Part shown: in pieces, positions 6,980 through 12,567 of the stretch
Position numbering within the stretch: the stretch's first letter is position 1
Layout: every line of letters starts with the position of its first letter
Assembly (NCBI GenBank): GCA_903857815.1
Contig: CAIOGK010000075.1
Span: forward strand, 1 to 15,222
Direction: 5' to 3'
DNA length: 15,222 nt
Source: Candidatus Falkowiibacteriota bacterium
GTDB lineage: Bacteria; Patescibacteriota; Patescibacteriia; Patescibacteriales; UBA12465
Translations under genes and position numbers: made by a program
Notes under the pieces: model-generated
Database searches by the model: none
Seen by the model: only the letters and a program-made list of their open reading frames with translations
What the model was told of the DNA's origin: nothing

Positions 6980-7111
6980 TTAATCTCTATTTAGCAACGC
7001 AACGCCGCCGATAATTAAGTATATTATTAATACCCAGGGAATGACTATCGCCAATATCCCGAGTCCTATTATTAGAAGTATTATTCCTATGACATTGCAA
7101 ACTGTTTTCAT
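6980..7111 (-). CDS. 43-residue single- or double-pass membrane peptide
   Basis: An ATG at 7109-7111 opens a 43-residue frame ending in TAA at 6980-6982. It begins MKTVCNVIGIILLIIGLGIL and ends with a second hydrophobic run (WVLIIYLIIGGVALL) and NRD. The start is one base after the stop of the 7113-7391 gene (TAA-T-ATG), which is strong evidence for coupled translation. The composition is almost entirely hydrophobic, like small membrane subunits or holin-like and type I toxin-like peptides; nothing separates these options. Part of the leftward envelope operon. Confidence 0.65.
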   Translation of the reverse strand: MKTVCNVIGIILLIIGLGILAIVIPWVLIIYLIIGGVALLNRD

Positions 7112-7112
7112 A

Positions 7113-7391
7113 TTATTTAGATTTCTCCTCTTGAATAAATAATGAAATTAAAAGTAGGGCCACTAATGACGCCAACCAAGATGTATTAACTTTGAGGCCC
7201 ATCTGGCCCGCATACAAACAATATCCTAGTCCTAAAAAAACTAAGATTACCGCAATTAAAACTCTTACTCTCGTAGTTAATTTTTTGGCTAGTATAGAAT
7301 TTCCCTTTTTTACTTTCTTAAGCCATTCTTTAAAAGCATAACCAAGTAAAACAAAAATAGAGCAGCCCAACACAATTAATAAAATCTCCAT
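7113..7391 (-). CDS. Small membrane protein, first gene of the envelope operon
   Basis: The ATG at 7391 gives 92 residues: helix 1 (about 2-19, EILLIVLGCSIFVLLGYAF), a basic cytoplasmic-type loop (EWLKKVKKGNSILAKKLTTRVR), helix 2 (about 44-61) and helix 3 (about 70-86), ending IQEEKSK. The frame runs on upstream to 7463, but that extension enters the terminator-like stem region and lacks the AATAAT start context present before 7391. It is separated by one base from the next membrane gene. No family recognised. Expression may depend on the structured region just upstream (7424-7590). Confidence 0.72.
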   Translation of the reverse strand: MEILLIVLGCSIFVLLGYAFKEWLKKVKKGNSILAKKLTTRVRVLIAVILVFLGLGYCLYAGQMGLKVNTSWLASLVALLLISLFIQEEKSK

Positions 7392-7423
7392 ATTATTAAA
7401 ATTATTTATTAATGATCGAGAGT

Positions 7424-7590
7424 CTAAAAACAAAAACGGACACCCGACCTTGTTGCGAAACAACAGGCAGTGTCCGTAAAGACGCTTACTTGTATGCGGT
7501 CGGAGTGTCCGTTCCTGTATACAAATAAGCCAAGGCTCCCCAATAAATTGGGTGCGTACTTTGCGATATTTGACTATTGTTTCGCAAATA
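7424..7590 (-). ncRNA. Candidate structured noncoding RNA or leader attenuator (leftward)
   Basis: Read on the minus strand, this gene-free stretch is a succession of dyads. TTTGCGA (7588-7582) pairs with TCGCAAA (7566-7560). CCCAAT (7552-7547) pairs with ATTGGG (7544-7539). P1, GCTTATTTGTAT (7530-7519), pairs with ATACAAGTAAGC (7495-7484), 12 bp with one mismatch. P2 (7513-7498) pairs with 7449-7435, 15 bp with one bulged base. P3, TTGTT (7463-7459), pairs with AACAA (7454-7450) across TCGC. A second ACGGACAC copy (7477-7470) can replace P2 by pairing with GTGTCCGT (7443-7436). A T-rich tail (7436-7426) follows. A -10-like TATGAT lies at 7597-7592, with a poor -35. I do not match this to any known RNA family. 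It could be a riboswitch-like leader of the envelope operon, a standalone RNA or an antisense copy-control RNA. Confidence 0.5.
7426..7513 (-). terminator. Long-stem intrinsic terminator/attenuator upstream of the envelope operon
   Basis: On the minus strand AACGGACAC-T-CCGACC (7513-7498) pairs with GGTCGGGTGTCCGTT (7449-7435), with a single bulge, then TTTTTGTTTTT. A shorter alternative uses the second ACGGACAC copy at 7477-7470. It lies about 45 bases upstream of the 7391 start codon. Confidence 0.6.
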
Positions 7591-7591
7591 A

Positions 7592-7844
7592 ATCATAGCT
7601 CAAAAATTGAAAAAAGAAAAGCAGTGTATTTTTGTGTTGCTGGTAGAAAACTGTTTTAAGTGAAAAAAGGCTAAATTTACTGCAATATTAATGAAAATAG
7701 TAACTTTGAAAACTTGAAAGATATATCAGTTTTTGGGAACTTATGCATTCAATAAAAACAATGATAACGATTGGATAAATGTGTCAATATTGTGAGTTGG
7801 TTGATGTGGGTATAAGATTAATATGTGAAATTAAATGAATTAAA
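7592..7844. other. AT-rich divergent intergenic region
   Basis: No gene on either strand beyond frames under 30 codons. It holds the possible -10 for the leftward RNA (7592-7597) and a weak rightward promoter before 7845: TTGTGA (7790-7795), 17 bases, TAAGAT (7813-7818). Nothing else stands out. Confidence 0.4.
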
Positions 7845-8366
7845 ATGCAAAAAATATTTATAAAAATTAAAGATAAATGGTGGTTTTTTTTAGTTTTTCT
7901 TATTGTCAGCCCTCTAGTATCTCGATTAATCGATAAAATTAAAATCAGCCATTTTAGTAATATAAGTATTAGCAGTGTAAAGATTATTAATAATGGTTTA
8001 TTTTTGATTTATCAAATTTATATACTATTACTCAATTTATTAAAAATAAAAGTTAGCTTATTTGGTCTTTTAATTGGATTAATAACTTCGGTTTTGTTAT
8101 TAAGAGTTTATAAAAAATATTTCGTTTTAAGAAAAAGAAATCTAAGAGTTTTGGATGCTTGGTACGGGACAAATGAAAAAAATATAAATATAGCAAGAGA
8201 ATTAAACGATTCTATCGTTGATAATAAATTAATGATAGTTCTATCAAACAATATTTCAGGGGATCCAATCTCTGGAGTAGAGAAGGCGGGGTATGTAAAG
8301 TATAATTTTAATGGAAAAGAATTCGATAAAAGGTATAAAGAAAATGAAGTAATTGAAATTCCATAA
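7845..8366 (+). CDS. Two-helix membrane protein with a DUF3395-like C-terminal domain
   Basis: 173 residues. Basic start (MQKIFIKIKDKWW), membrane helix 1 (about 12-28), an external loop with HFSNISISSVKIINN, a long hydrophobic stretch holding helix 2 (about 50-88), a basic stop-transfer (RVYKKYFVLRKRN), then a soluble cytoplasmic domain of about 75 residues: VLDAWYGTNEKNINIARELN, LMIVLSNNISGDPISGVEK, VKYNFNGKEFDKRYKENEVIEIP. The order 'AxYG...ln..i..n.l.i..sn...GDP..G..K...V.Y...g......E.e.i.IP' resembles the DUF3395 domain; this match is from memory. It reads divergently from the envelope operon and ends 85 bases before the coiled-coil gene, which has its own promoter. Very AT-rich codon use. 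Function unknown. Confidence 0.75.
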   Translation: MQKIFIKIKDKWWFFLVFLIVSPLVSRLIDKIKISHFSNISISSVKIINNGLFLIYQIYILLLNLLKIKVSLFGLLIGLITSVLLLRVYKKYFVLRKRNLRVLDAWYGTNEKNINIARELNDSIVDNKLMIVLSNNISGDPISGVEKAGYVKYNFNGKEFDKRYKENEVIEIP

Positions 8367-8393
8367 TCAGATTCAAGAAGCATAAAAATATAG

Positions 8394-8423
8394 TTGACAA
8401 AATGTTGGTTTACTTAGTAATCT
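8394..8423 (+). promoter_or_regulatory. Consensus promoter of the coiled-coil membrane operon
   Basis: TTGACA (8394-8399, perfect -35), an 18-base spacer and TAATCT (8418-8423). The predicted start near 8430 gives a leader of about 20 bases to the ATG at 8451, with no Shine-Dalgarno. Confidence 0.7.
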
Positions 8424-8450
8424 TATCAGAATGAAATTAAATCAAAAAAT

Positions 8451-9827
8451 ATGGATATTATTAAAAAAGACGAACAAGAAGTAGGCAGCGAAGGTGAGGT
8501 AAAACTTATTCAAGAGCAAACTTCTGAGCTAAAAAATGCCATGCACAAGGCTCAGATGGTTTTAAGCGATGTGAATAATATTGTTTCCTCTTTTGAGGAG
8601 TATCAGAATGGACTTACTGTGGTTCAAGAAAAAATTAGTCAGGCGCTTGGTTTGTCTGAAGCAGATTCTGCCAAGATTGCAGATTTTAAAAATACTAGCG
8701 AAGAAGCAAAAAACGAAGCAACCAAGCAATTAGATCTGATTAAAGAGGATTTGGCGACCGTAAAAGAAAAAATTGCAGAAATGGAGGCTGCTTATACTAT
8801 ATTTGAAGCAACTAACCTCGAGATTTCTAATCCAGACAATGGTTTGGTCGCAACACTGAAGCACAGTAAAAATATATTGGAAGAAGTAACGGATTTTAGA
8901 GACAAGGCATCAGTACTTCTCAGTGAAATACAAACAGCATTAACATCTACGACAGAAAATACAGCGAAGATGGTTGAGGGATATTCTAGCTTTGAGTCAA
9001 TTAATGAAAAAGTCTTCAGCAAGGAGATTGGATTAGAGGCAACCCTTAGTAAGGCCCAAGAAATTAAAACAGAAATTGAAAAGCTGAAGGAATCTTCACA
9101 AACAATTAATGACTTCCTGGGAGGTTTAAAAGAAAATTCACTTATCACTGATAAACAAATTTCTGATATTAAAATTGGTGCACAAAAAAATCTTTCTAAA
9201 ATAGAAGAATACGAAAGTAATTGTGGCGAACTCAGGGAGCGGATGACGGAGACTCTTAATGAGGCAAGCGATAAAACTTTGGCCAGCGCATTTGCTACTA
9301 GAAGTGATAAATTGACAGATTCAGTAAAATGGTGGAAATATGTTATAATTTTTTCTTTGTTAATGCTATGTCTAGCATTAGTGTATTTTTTTGGAAAATA
9401 CTCCCCTATACATTTAGATACGAAAGACCCAGTTTTGTTGTTTTTGTATAGAATTTCACTGACATCTCCTTTGTTGTATCTTGTCTTTTTTTCTATATCA
9501 CAGTATTCACGAGAAAAAAATATTCTTGAAAGATATGCATTTAAAGCCGCGACCGGGCTTTCTTTAAATAATTACGTATTAATTTTAAACAATCAATTTA
9601 ATACTGAAAAAAATCAAAATCAAAAAGATAACGAAAGTAAGATTATCGATTTTGTTATTTCCTCGATGCGGGGAATATACGAAGAGCCATACCCCTCGTT
9701 TAAGAACTCAGAAGGTTTTGAAAAAGTTAATTCTGTTATAAAAAAAGTAGGAGATGAAGTGGTTAATAAAATAGAAAATATTAAAAATACAGTTATTGAT
9801 TCTCAGGATACTGAGTCAAACATATGA
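8451..9827 (+). CDS. Coiled-coil membrane protein with an internal 63-residue repeat
   Basis: 458 residues in three parts. Residues 1-290 are charged alpha-helical coiled coil with almost no Cys. A repeat unit is seen at about 115-177 and 178-240: YTIFEATNLEISNPDNGLVATL matches YSSFESINEKVFSKEIGLEATL at exactly 63 residues. Two membrane helices follow (about 296-315 and 328-349) separated by a short loop (GKYSPIHLDTKDP). The C-terminal domain (350-458) starts with QYSREKNILERYAFKAATGLSLNNY, a pattern I recall after the last helix of other bacterial coiled-coil membrane proteins, some in defence-like neighbourhoods. Topology predicts coiled coil and tail both cytoplasmic. Its TGA stop overlaps the next ATG (ATGA), so the pair is translated together. 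The function is unknown; a membrane-tethered sensor or scaffold is inference. Confidence 0.82.
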   Translation: MDIIKKDEQEVGSEGEVKLIQEQTSELKNAMHKAQMVLSDVNNIVSSFEEYQNGLTVVQEKISQALGLSEADSAKIADFKNTSEEAKNEATKQLDLIKEDLATVKEKIAEMEAAYTIFEATNLEISNPDNGLVATLKHSKNILEEVTDFRDKASVLLSEIQTALTSTTENTAKMVEGYSSFESINEKVFSKEIGLEATLSKAQEIKTEIEKLKESSQTINDFLGGLKENSLITDKQISDIKIGAQKNLSKIEEYESNCGELRERMTETLNEASDKTLASAFATRSDKLTDSVKWWKYVIIFSLLMLCLALVYFFGKYSPIHLDTKDPVLLFLYRISLTSPLLYLVFFSISQYSREKNILERYAFKAATGLSLNNYVLILNNQFNTEKNQNQKDNESKIIDFVISSMRGIYEEPYPSFKNSEGFEKVNSVIKKVGDEVVNKIENIKNTVIDSQDTESNI

Positions 9828-10240
9828 ACAATAGCCTAATTAATTTATTAAATCCGAATAAAATTGCGTCAGGATTATTCAATATTGTATTCATTATAGT
9901 TCCTGGGTTTGCTGTAATATTTTTTTATTATAAAAGTTTATTTATATCTTTGGAGTTGTTTAAATTGTTTTTTTTATCAATGACGTTTTCAGCACCATTC
10001 ATCTTAGTTAACTTTTTTTCCGTGCAAGAGGGATCGAAGATTAATGAGAATAACATCTCCCCTAAGTTAACTTTGCCAATTTTTGCAAGCGCCGTTGTTG
10101 TTTACTTTTCTTTGATTATAGCGAAACTATTTCATTTTAATTTGAACAATTTTCTGATAATAACAATATGCGTTGAACTGGTAGTTGTTTTGGTCCTGTG
10201 GAGATATAATAAAAGATTAAAACATAAAAATTATAATTAA
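9824..10240 (+). CDS. Four-helix membrane protein coupled to the coiled-coil gene
   Basis: 138 residues with four predicted membrane helices (about 16-36, 40-64, 81-103, 108-126), short loops and a basic C-terminus (RYNKRLKHKNYN), consistent with both ends in the cytoplasm. The start overlaps the previous stop by 4 bases (ATGA), implying translational coupling and probable complex formation with the 458-residue protein. No charged or polar residue pattern for transport or catalysis is evident inside the helices. No family recognised. Last gene of the transcript from the promoter at 8394; no clear terminator follows. Confidence 0.75.
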   Translation: MNNSLINLLNPNKIASGLFNIVFIIVPGFAVIFFYYKSLFISLELFKLFFLSMTFSAPFILVNFFSVQEGSKINENNISPKLTLPIFASAVVVYFSLIIAKLFHFNLNNFLIITICVELVVVLVLWRYNKRLKHKNYN

Positions 10241-10280
10241 AATAAATAAATTTGAGAATATTTTGGATTTAATTGTTAGA

Positions 10281-10303
10281 AGTAAGATAGGTTTAGACTT
10301 ACT
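10281..10303 (+). repeat. Small dyad between the membrane operon and the DUF4238 gene
   Basis: AGTAAG (10281-10286) and CTTACT (10298-10303) with an 11-base spacer. It could be an operator; no T-run follows. The rest of 10241-10372 shows only a weak TATAAC (10344-10349) ahead of the next gene. Confidence 0.3.
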
Positions 10304-10372
10304 CTGCCACCTCGAGCTCAATTAAAAACTGCATAATTAAAGATATAACCCCAATACTGACCATTATTTTTT

Positions 10373-11368
10373 ATGAGTCAACCAAAACAACATCATTATT
10401 TGCCTAAAAATGCTCTTCTTAGGTTTTTTGAATCTCAAGAAAAGCAAGACTTTCTTTGGATGTACCAGCGTGGTGAAGAACCAATTTTTACCAATAAAAA
10501 TAATATAGCTAAAGAAAAGCATCTTTATTCATTTGCAAATAAGGATGGAAGTTATAACACAGAGTTAGAATCGGCTCTTGCAGAAATGGAAGACGTCGTT
10601 AGTCCAATAATAGAAAGATTAAATAATGCTACACAACAAATTATCATAACTCCTCAAGAAAAATCTGAGTTGTCTTATTTCTTGGCAATGCAGGTTGTAA
10701 GAACCCCAGGGTTCCGTGCACTTTTAAAGAAGCAGGCCGCTGAAATGGCGAAATTACATATGCAGATGCTTGCATCCAACAAAGAGGCGTTCGCTCATTC
10801 ACTTAAAAAAGTGCAGGAAGAAAATCCTAATACGCCTGAAGTAAGCGTTGAGGAAATGCAAGATTTTGTTCTTGATGACAGTAAATACACCATTGAGATG
10901 GGTAACGAGGACTACTTCTTAAAGCAAGCGGTAGAATTAGGAGACCATATTTATCCAGCAATAATGATGAAAGACATATTTATACTGAAATCTAAATCTG
11001 TAGAGTTTATTACATCTGATTATCCGGTTGCGTTAATATCAGACCCAGCAGTACCACCTTTTTATGGAGGCGGTTTTCTGTTATCGGGATTTTTAATTCC
11101 GATAGGTACTCACACGGCCTTATTTTGTAAAAATCCCGAAGAACCTAAGGAACCGCCGAAACAAGGAGAGGACGTTCTTGTTCCTTATAATGACGTATCA
11201 CCCGCTCATGTAGAGTGGGCAAACGAAGTTGCCATAAAACGTGCCGAAAGATTTTTATTTAACGCAACCAAAGACCTAGAAGTAAAAAACAAGTTTGATA
11301 AAACCTCTCCTCCTGAACGTTTCCATATGTCTTCACCCTTCTCAAAAAAAGAATCTAACAATTCTTAA
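10373..11368 (+). CDS. DUF4238 domain protein
   Basis: 331 residues with the marks of DUF4238: N-terminal SQPKQHHYLPKNALLRFF (2-19; family pattern xxHHYLPxFxLxxF), MYQRG and the KEKHLYSFANKDG segment (about 45-60), a helical centre with ELSYFLAMQVVRTPGFR (about 98-114), then the second conserved block VEFITSDYPV (220-229), followed by FLIPIGTHTALF and a C-terminal AHVEWANEVAIKRAERFLF. The domain's biochemical role is unknown; family members are scattered in bacterial accessory regions and the conserved N-terminal HH suggests a nucleic-acid-processing or metal-binding role (inference). Codon use here looks less extreme in A/T than the membrane genes before it, which may mean separate acquisition. 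The terminator at 11441-11466 probably ends this transcript. Start ATG at 10373 fits the family N-terminus. Confidence 0.88.
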   Translation: MSQPKQHHYLPKNALLRFFESQEKQDFLWMYQRGEEPIFTNKNNIAKEKHLYSFANKDGSYNTELESALAEMEDVVSPIIERLNNATQQIIITPQEKSELSYFLAMQVVRTPGFRALLKKQAAEMAKLHMQMLASNKEAFAHSLKKVQEENPNTPEVSVEEMQDFVLDDSKYTIEMGNEDYFLKQAVELGDHIYPAIMMKDIFILKSKSVEFITSDYPVALISDPAVPPFYGGGFLLSGFLIPIGTHTALFCKNPEEPKEPPKQGEDVLVPYNDVSPAHVEWANEVAIKRAERFLFNATKDLEVKNKFDKTSPPERFHMSSPFSKKESNNS

Positions 11369-11440
11369 AATTGTGGAACCAATACTTTGTTCTCCATAAA
11401 GAAGGTTCGGACTTCCTCCGCTACCCCGAGCATCGATATA

Positions 11441-11466
11441 AAAACGAGCAGAAATGCCCGTTTTTA
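11441..11466 (+). terminator. Intrinsic terminator after the DUF4238 gene
   Basis: AAAACGAGCA (11441-11450) pairs with TGCCCGTTTT (11455-11464), one A/C mismatch, across a GAAA tetraloop, followed by T and an AT tract. The A-rich 5' flank would also allow termination in the other direction. Confidence 0.75.
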
Positions 11467-11530
11467 TTATGTAAAATCGGTTCGAAAATAACACAATATT
11501 TTTACTTTTTTAGCAAACATCTTGATTTTA

Positions 11531-11549
11531 TTGACTTTAAAAAGGTCAA
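11531..11549. promoter_or_regulatory. Dyad in the upstream region of the 11598 gene
   Basis: TTGACTTT and AAGGTCAA form an 8-bp stem (one G-T) with a 3-base loop, ending 22 bases before a TATAAT -10 (11572-11577) that lacks a good -35. An operator is possible. The rest of 11467-11591 shows nothing further. Confidence 0.35.
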
Positions 11550-11597
11550 ATCCATTTACCTGTTTTGTGAATATAATTTTTAAGATAAAATATGGTT

Positions 11598-12263
11598 ATG
11601 AATTTGGAAAAAGCAATTTGTTATATAAATAGATCGATAAATAAAGAACAACCAAAATCATTTAATGATAAATGGATAAAGTATCGCTGTAAAATATCGT
11701 ATCAATTTATAGTAAATAATGTGAAAACAGAATTTGATGAGACTGACTGGGGTTTAGTAATTTCAAGACTGGATAAATGGAATCAAAAATTATGGATGAA
11801 GGGAATAAAAAGAGCTATTAGCGAGCCATATAAAGATCAGCTTGAGCTAGACATAATTTTAGAAAAATACAAAGATAAACTTTATACATTTTTAGCTCAA
11901 ACAAACAAAGAAGATAAAGATATTTGCGATTTAATAGGTATAAAACTAGTTAGATTGTCTCAAAGAGGGAACGTTCTTACGGGAGATAAGGCGGTTGTAC
12001 TATGTAGTTATATAGTTAATGAGTGGCTAGAGTATAATCGAAGTTTGTTCAATTGGAAAGGGTACGATGAATTAATATTTGAAACTACTAAGGCCTGTGT
12101 CCGTCGTTTTCGATACGCTGGTTCATTTTTGGGCTATTTGTACAGAACTATTGAATATTCTGGAAGAGGCCTTGTTCCGTTAGAAAAGTTTTCTTTAGAT
12201 GATTTTTCATTAGTAACTGGGAAGAGGCTGCTAGAAACTTTCATTAAGGATGATATAATATGA
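11598..12263 (+). CDS. Hypothetical protein, mostly alpha-helical
   Basis: 221 residues from the ATG at 11598; an ATG two codons earlier (11592) is an equal alternative. I recognise no family. It has no signal peptide or membrane helix. It begins MNLEKAICYINRSINKEQPKSF, is rich in Lys, Trp and Tyr, with LDKWNQKLWMKGIKRAI, a central VRLSQRGNVLTGDKAVVLCSYIVNEWLEYNR and a C-terminal YAGSFLGYLYRTIEYSGRG. The helical basic pattern would fit a cytoplasmic nucleic-acid- or protein-binding role but nothing diagnostic is seen. A TATAAT at 11572-11577 gives a predicted start about 14 bases before the ATG. The TGA stop overlaps an ATG (ATGA, 12260-12263) of a 21-codon frame that ends at the first TGCAGCAATAA repeat, hinting that a following gene was lost. 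Confidence 0.68.
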   Translation: MNLEKAICYINRSINKEQPKSFNDKWIKYRCKISYQFIVNNVKTEFDETDWGLVISRLDKWNQKLWMKGIKRAISEPYKDQLELDIILEKYKDKLYTFLAQTNKEDKDICDLIGIKLVRLSQRGNVLTGDKAVVLCSYIVNEWLEYNRSLFNWKGYDELIFETTKACVRRFRYAGSFLGYLYRTIEYSGRGLVPLEKFSLDDFSLVTGKRLLETFIKDDII

Positions 12264-12312
12264 TTACAAGAAAAGAACAGAAAAAAACTACAATTAAATA
12301 TATTAATATTAA

Positions 12313-12400
12313 AATGCAGCAATAATTTTTTAATTTCATTAGGCTTTTTGAAAATTATCTTTAAAAATGCAGCAATAAGTTATTTATAATGCAGCAATTA
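12313..12400 (+). repeat. Three direct copies of AATGCAGCAATAA
   Basis: Copies at 12313-12325, 12366-12378 and 12388-12400 (the last ends AATTA), spaced 53 and 22 bases. A related TGCAGCATAA occurs at about 14260-14269 just before the IS481 transposase promoter. They may be solo insertion-sequence ends or protein-binding sites. Confidence 0.6.
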
Positions 12401-12441
12401 TGTTATTCTAATTTTTGTAGTATAAGTATAATTAGCTACAT

Positions 12442-12507
12442 CCTTATTCCAGTGAGCGTGTACTATATTTTTGTTATTCCAGAAAAGGCTTGTAAACTGG
12501 AATAAGG
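12442..12507. promoter_or_regulatory. Inverted-repeat operator at the fic promoter
   Basis: CCTTATTCCAGT (12442-12453) and ACTGGAATAAGG (12496-12507) are perfect 12-bp arms 42 bases apart; a third half-site GTTATTCCAG lies at 12473-12482. The right arm fills the spacer of the fic promoter, so a bound protein would block RNA polymerase. The 42-base spacing suggests looping or cooperative binding of dimers. Confidence 0.6.
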
Positions 12508-12518
12508 TATGATATAAT
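12490..12518 (+). promoter_or_regulatory. Promoter of the fic gene
   Basis: TTGTAA (12490-12495), a 17-base spacer and TATAAT (12513-12518). Predicted start near 12525, about 43 bases before the ATG at 12568. Confidence 0.7.
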
Positions 12519-12567
12519 TCTAATACTTAGAATTAACTAATATATTTTGCTAAAATATAATAAAAAT

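Noticed and set aside
7435..7513. Integron attC site or transposon end at the large inverted repeat
   Set aside because: The arms end in AAC/GTT, but the flanks do not fit the RYYYAAC/GTTRRRY core sites, there is no integron integrase, and the T-rich tail fits a terminator.
7592..7844. CRISPR array or iteron origin in the divergent intergenic region
   Set aside because: No regularly spaced direct repeats were found, only scattered short dyads and AT-rich sequence.
11395..11440. tRNA or tRNA 3' fragment, because of GGTTCGGACTTCC followed by CCCCGAGCA
   Set aside because: The T-loop lacks the invariant A58, and no matching acceptor or anticodon arms exist upstream or on the other strand.
11371..11583. 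70-codon rightward frame after the DUF4238 gene
   Set aside because: It runs through a hairpin terminator (11441-11466), starts at a non-ATG codon, and has no protein-like pattern; better seen as non-coding.
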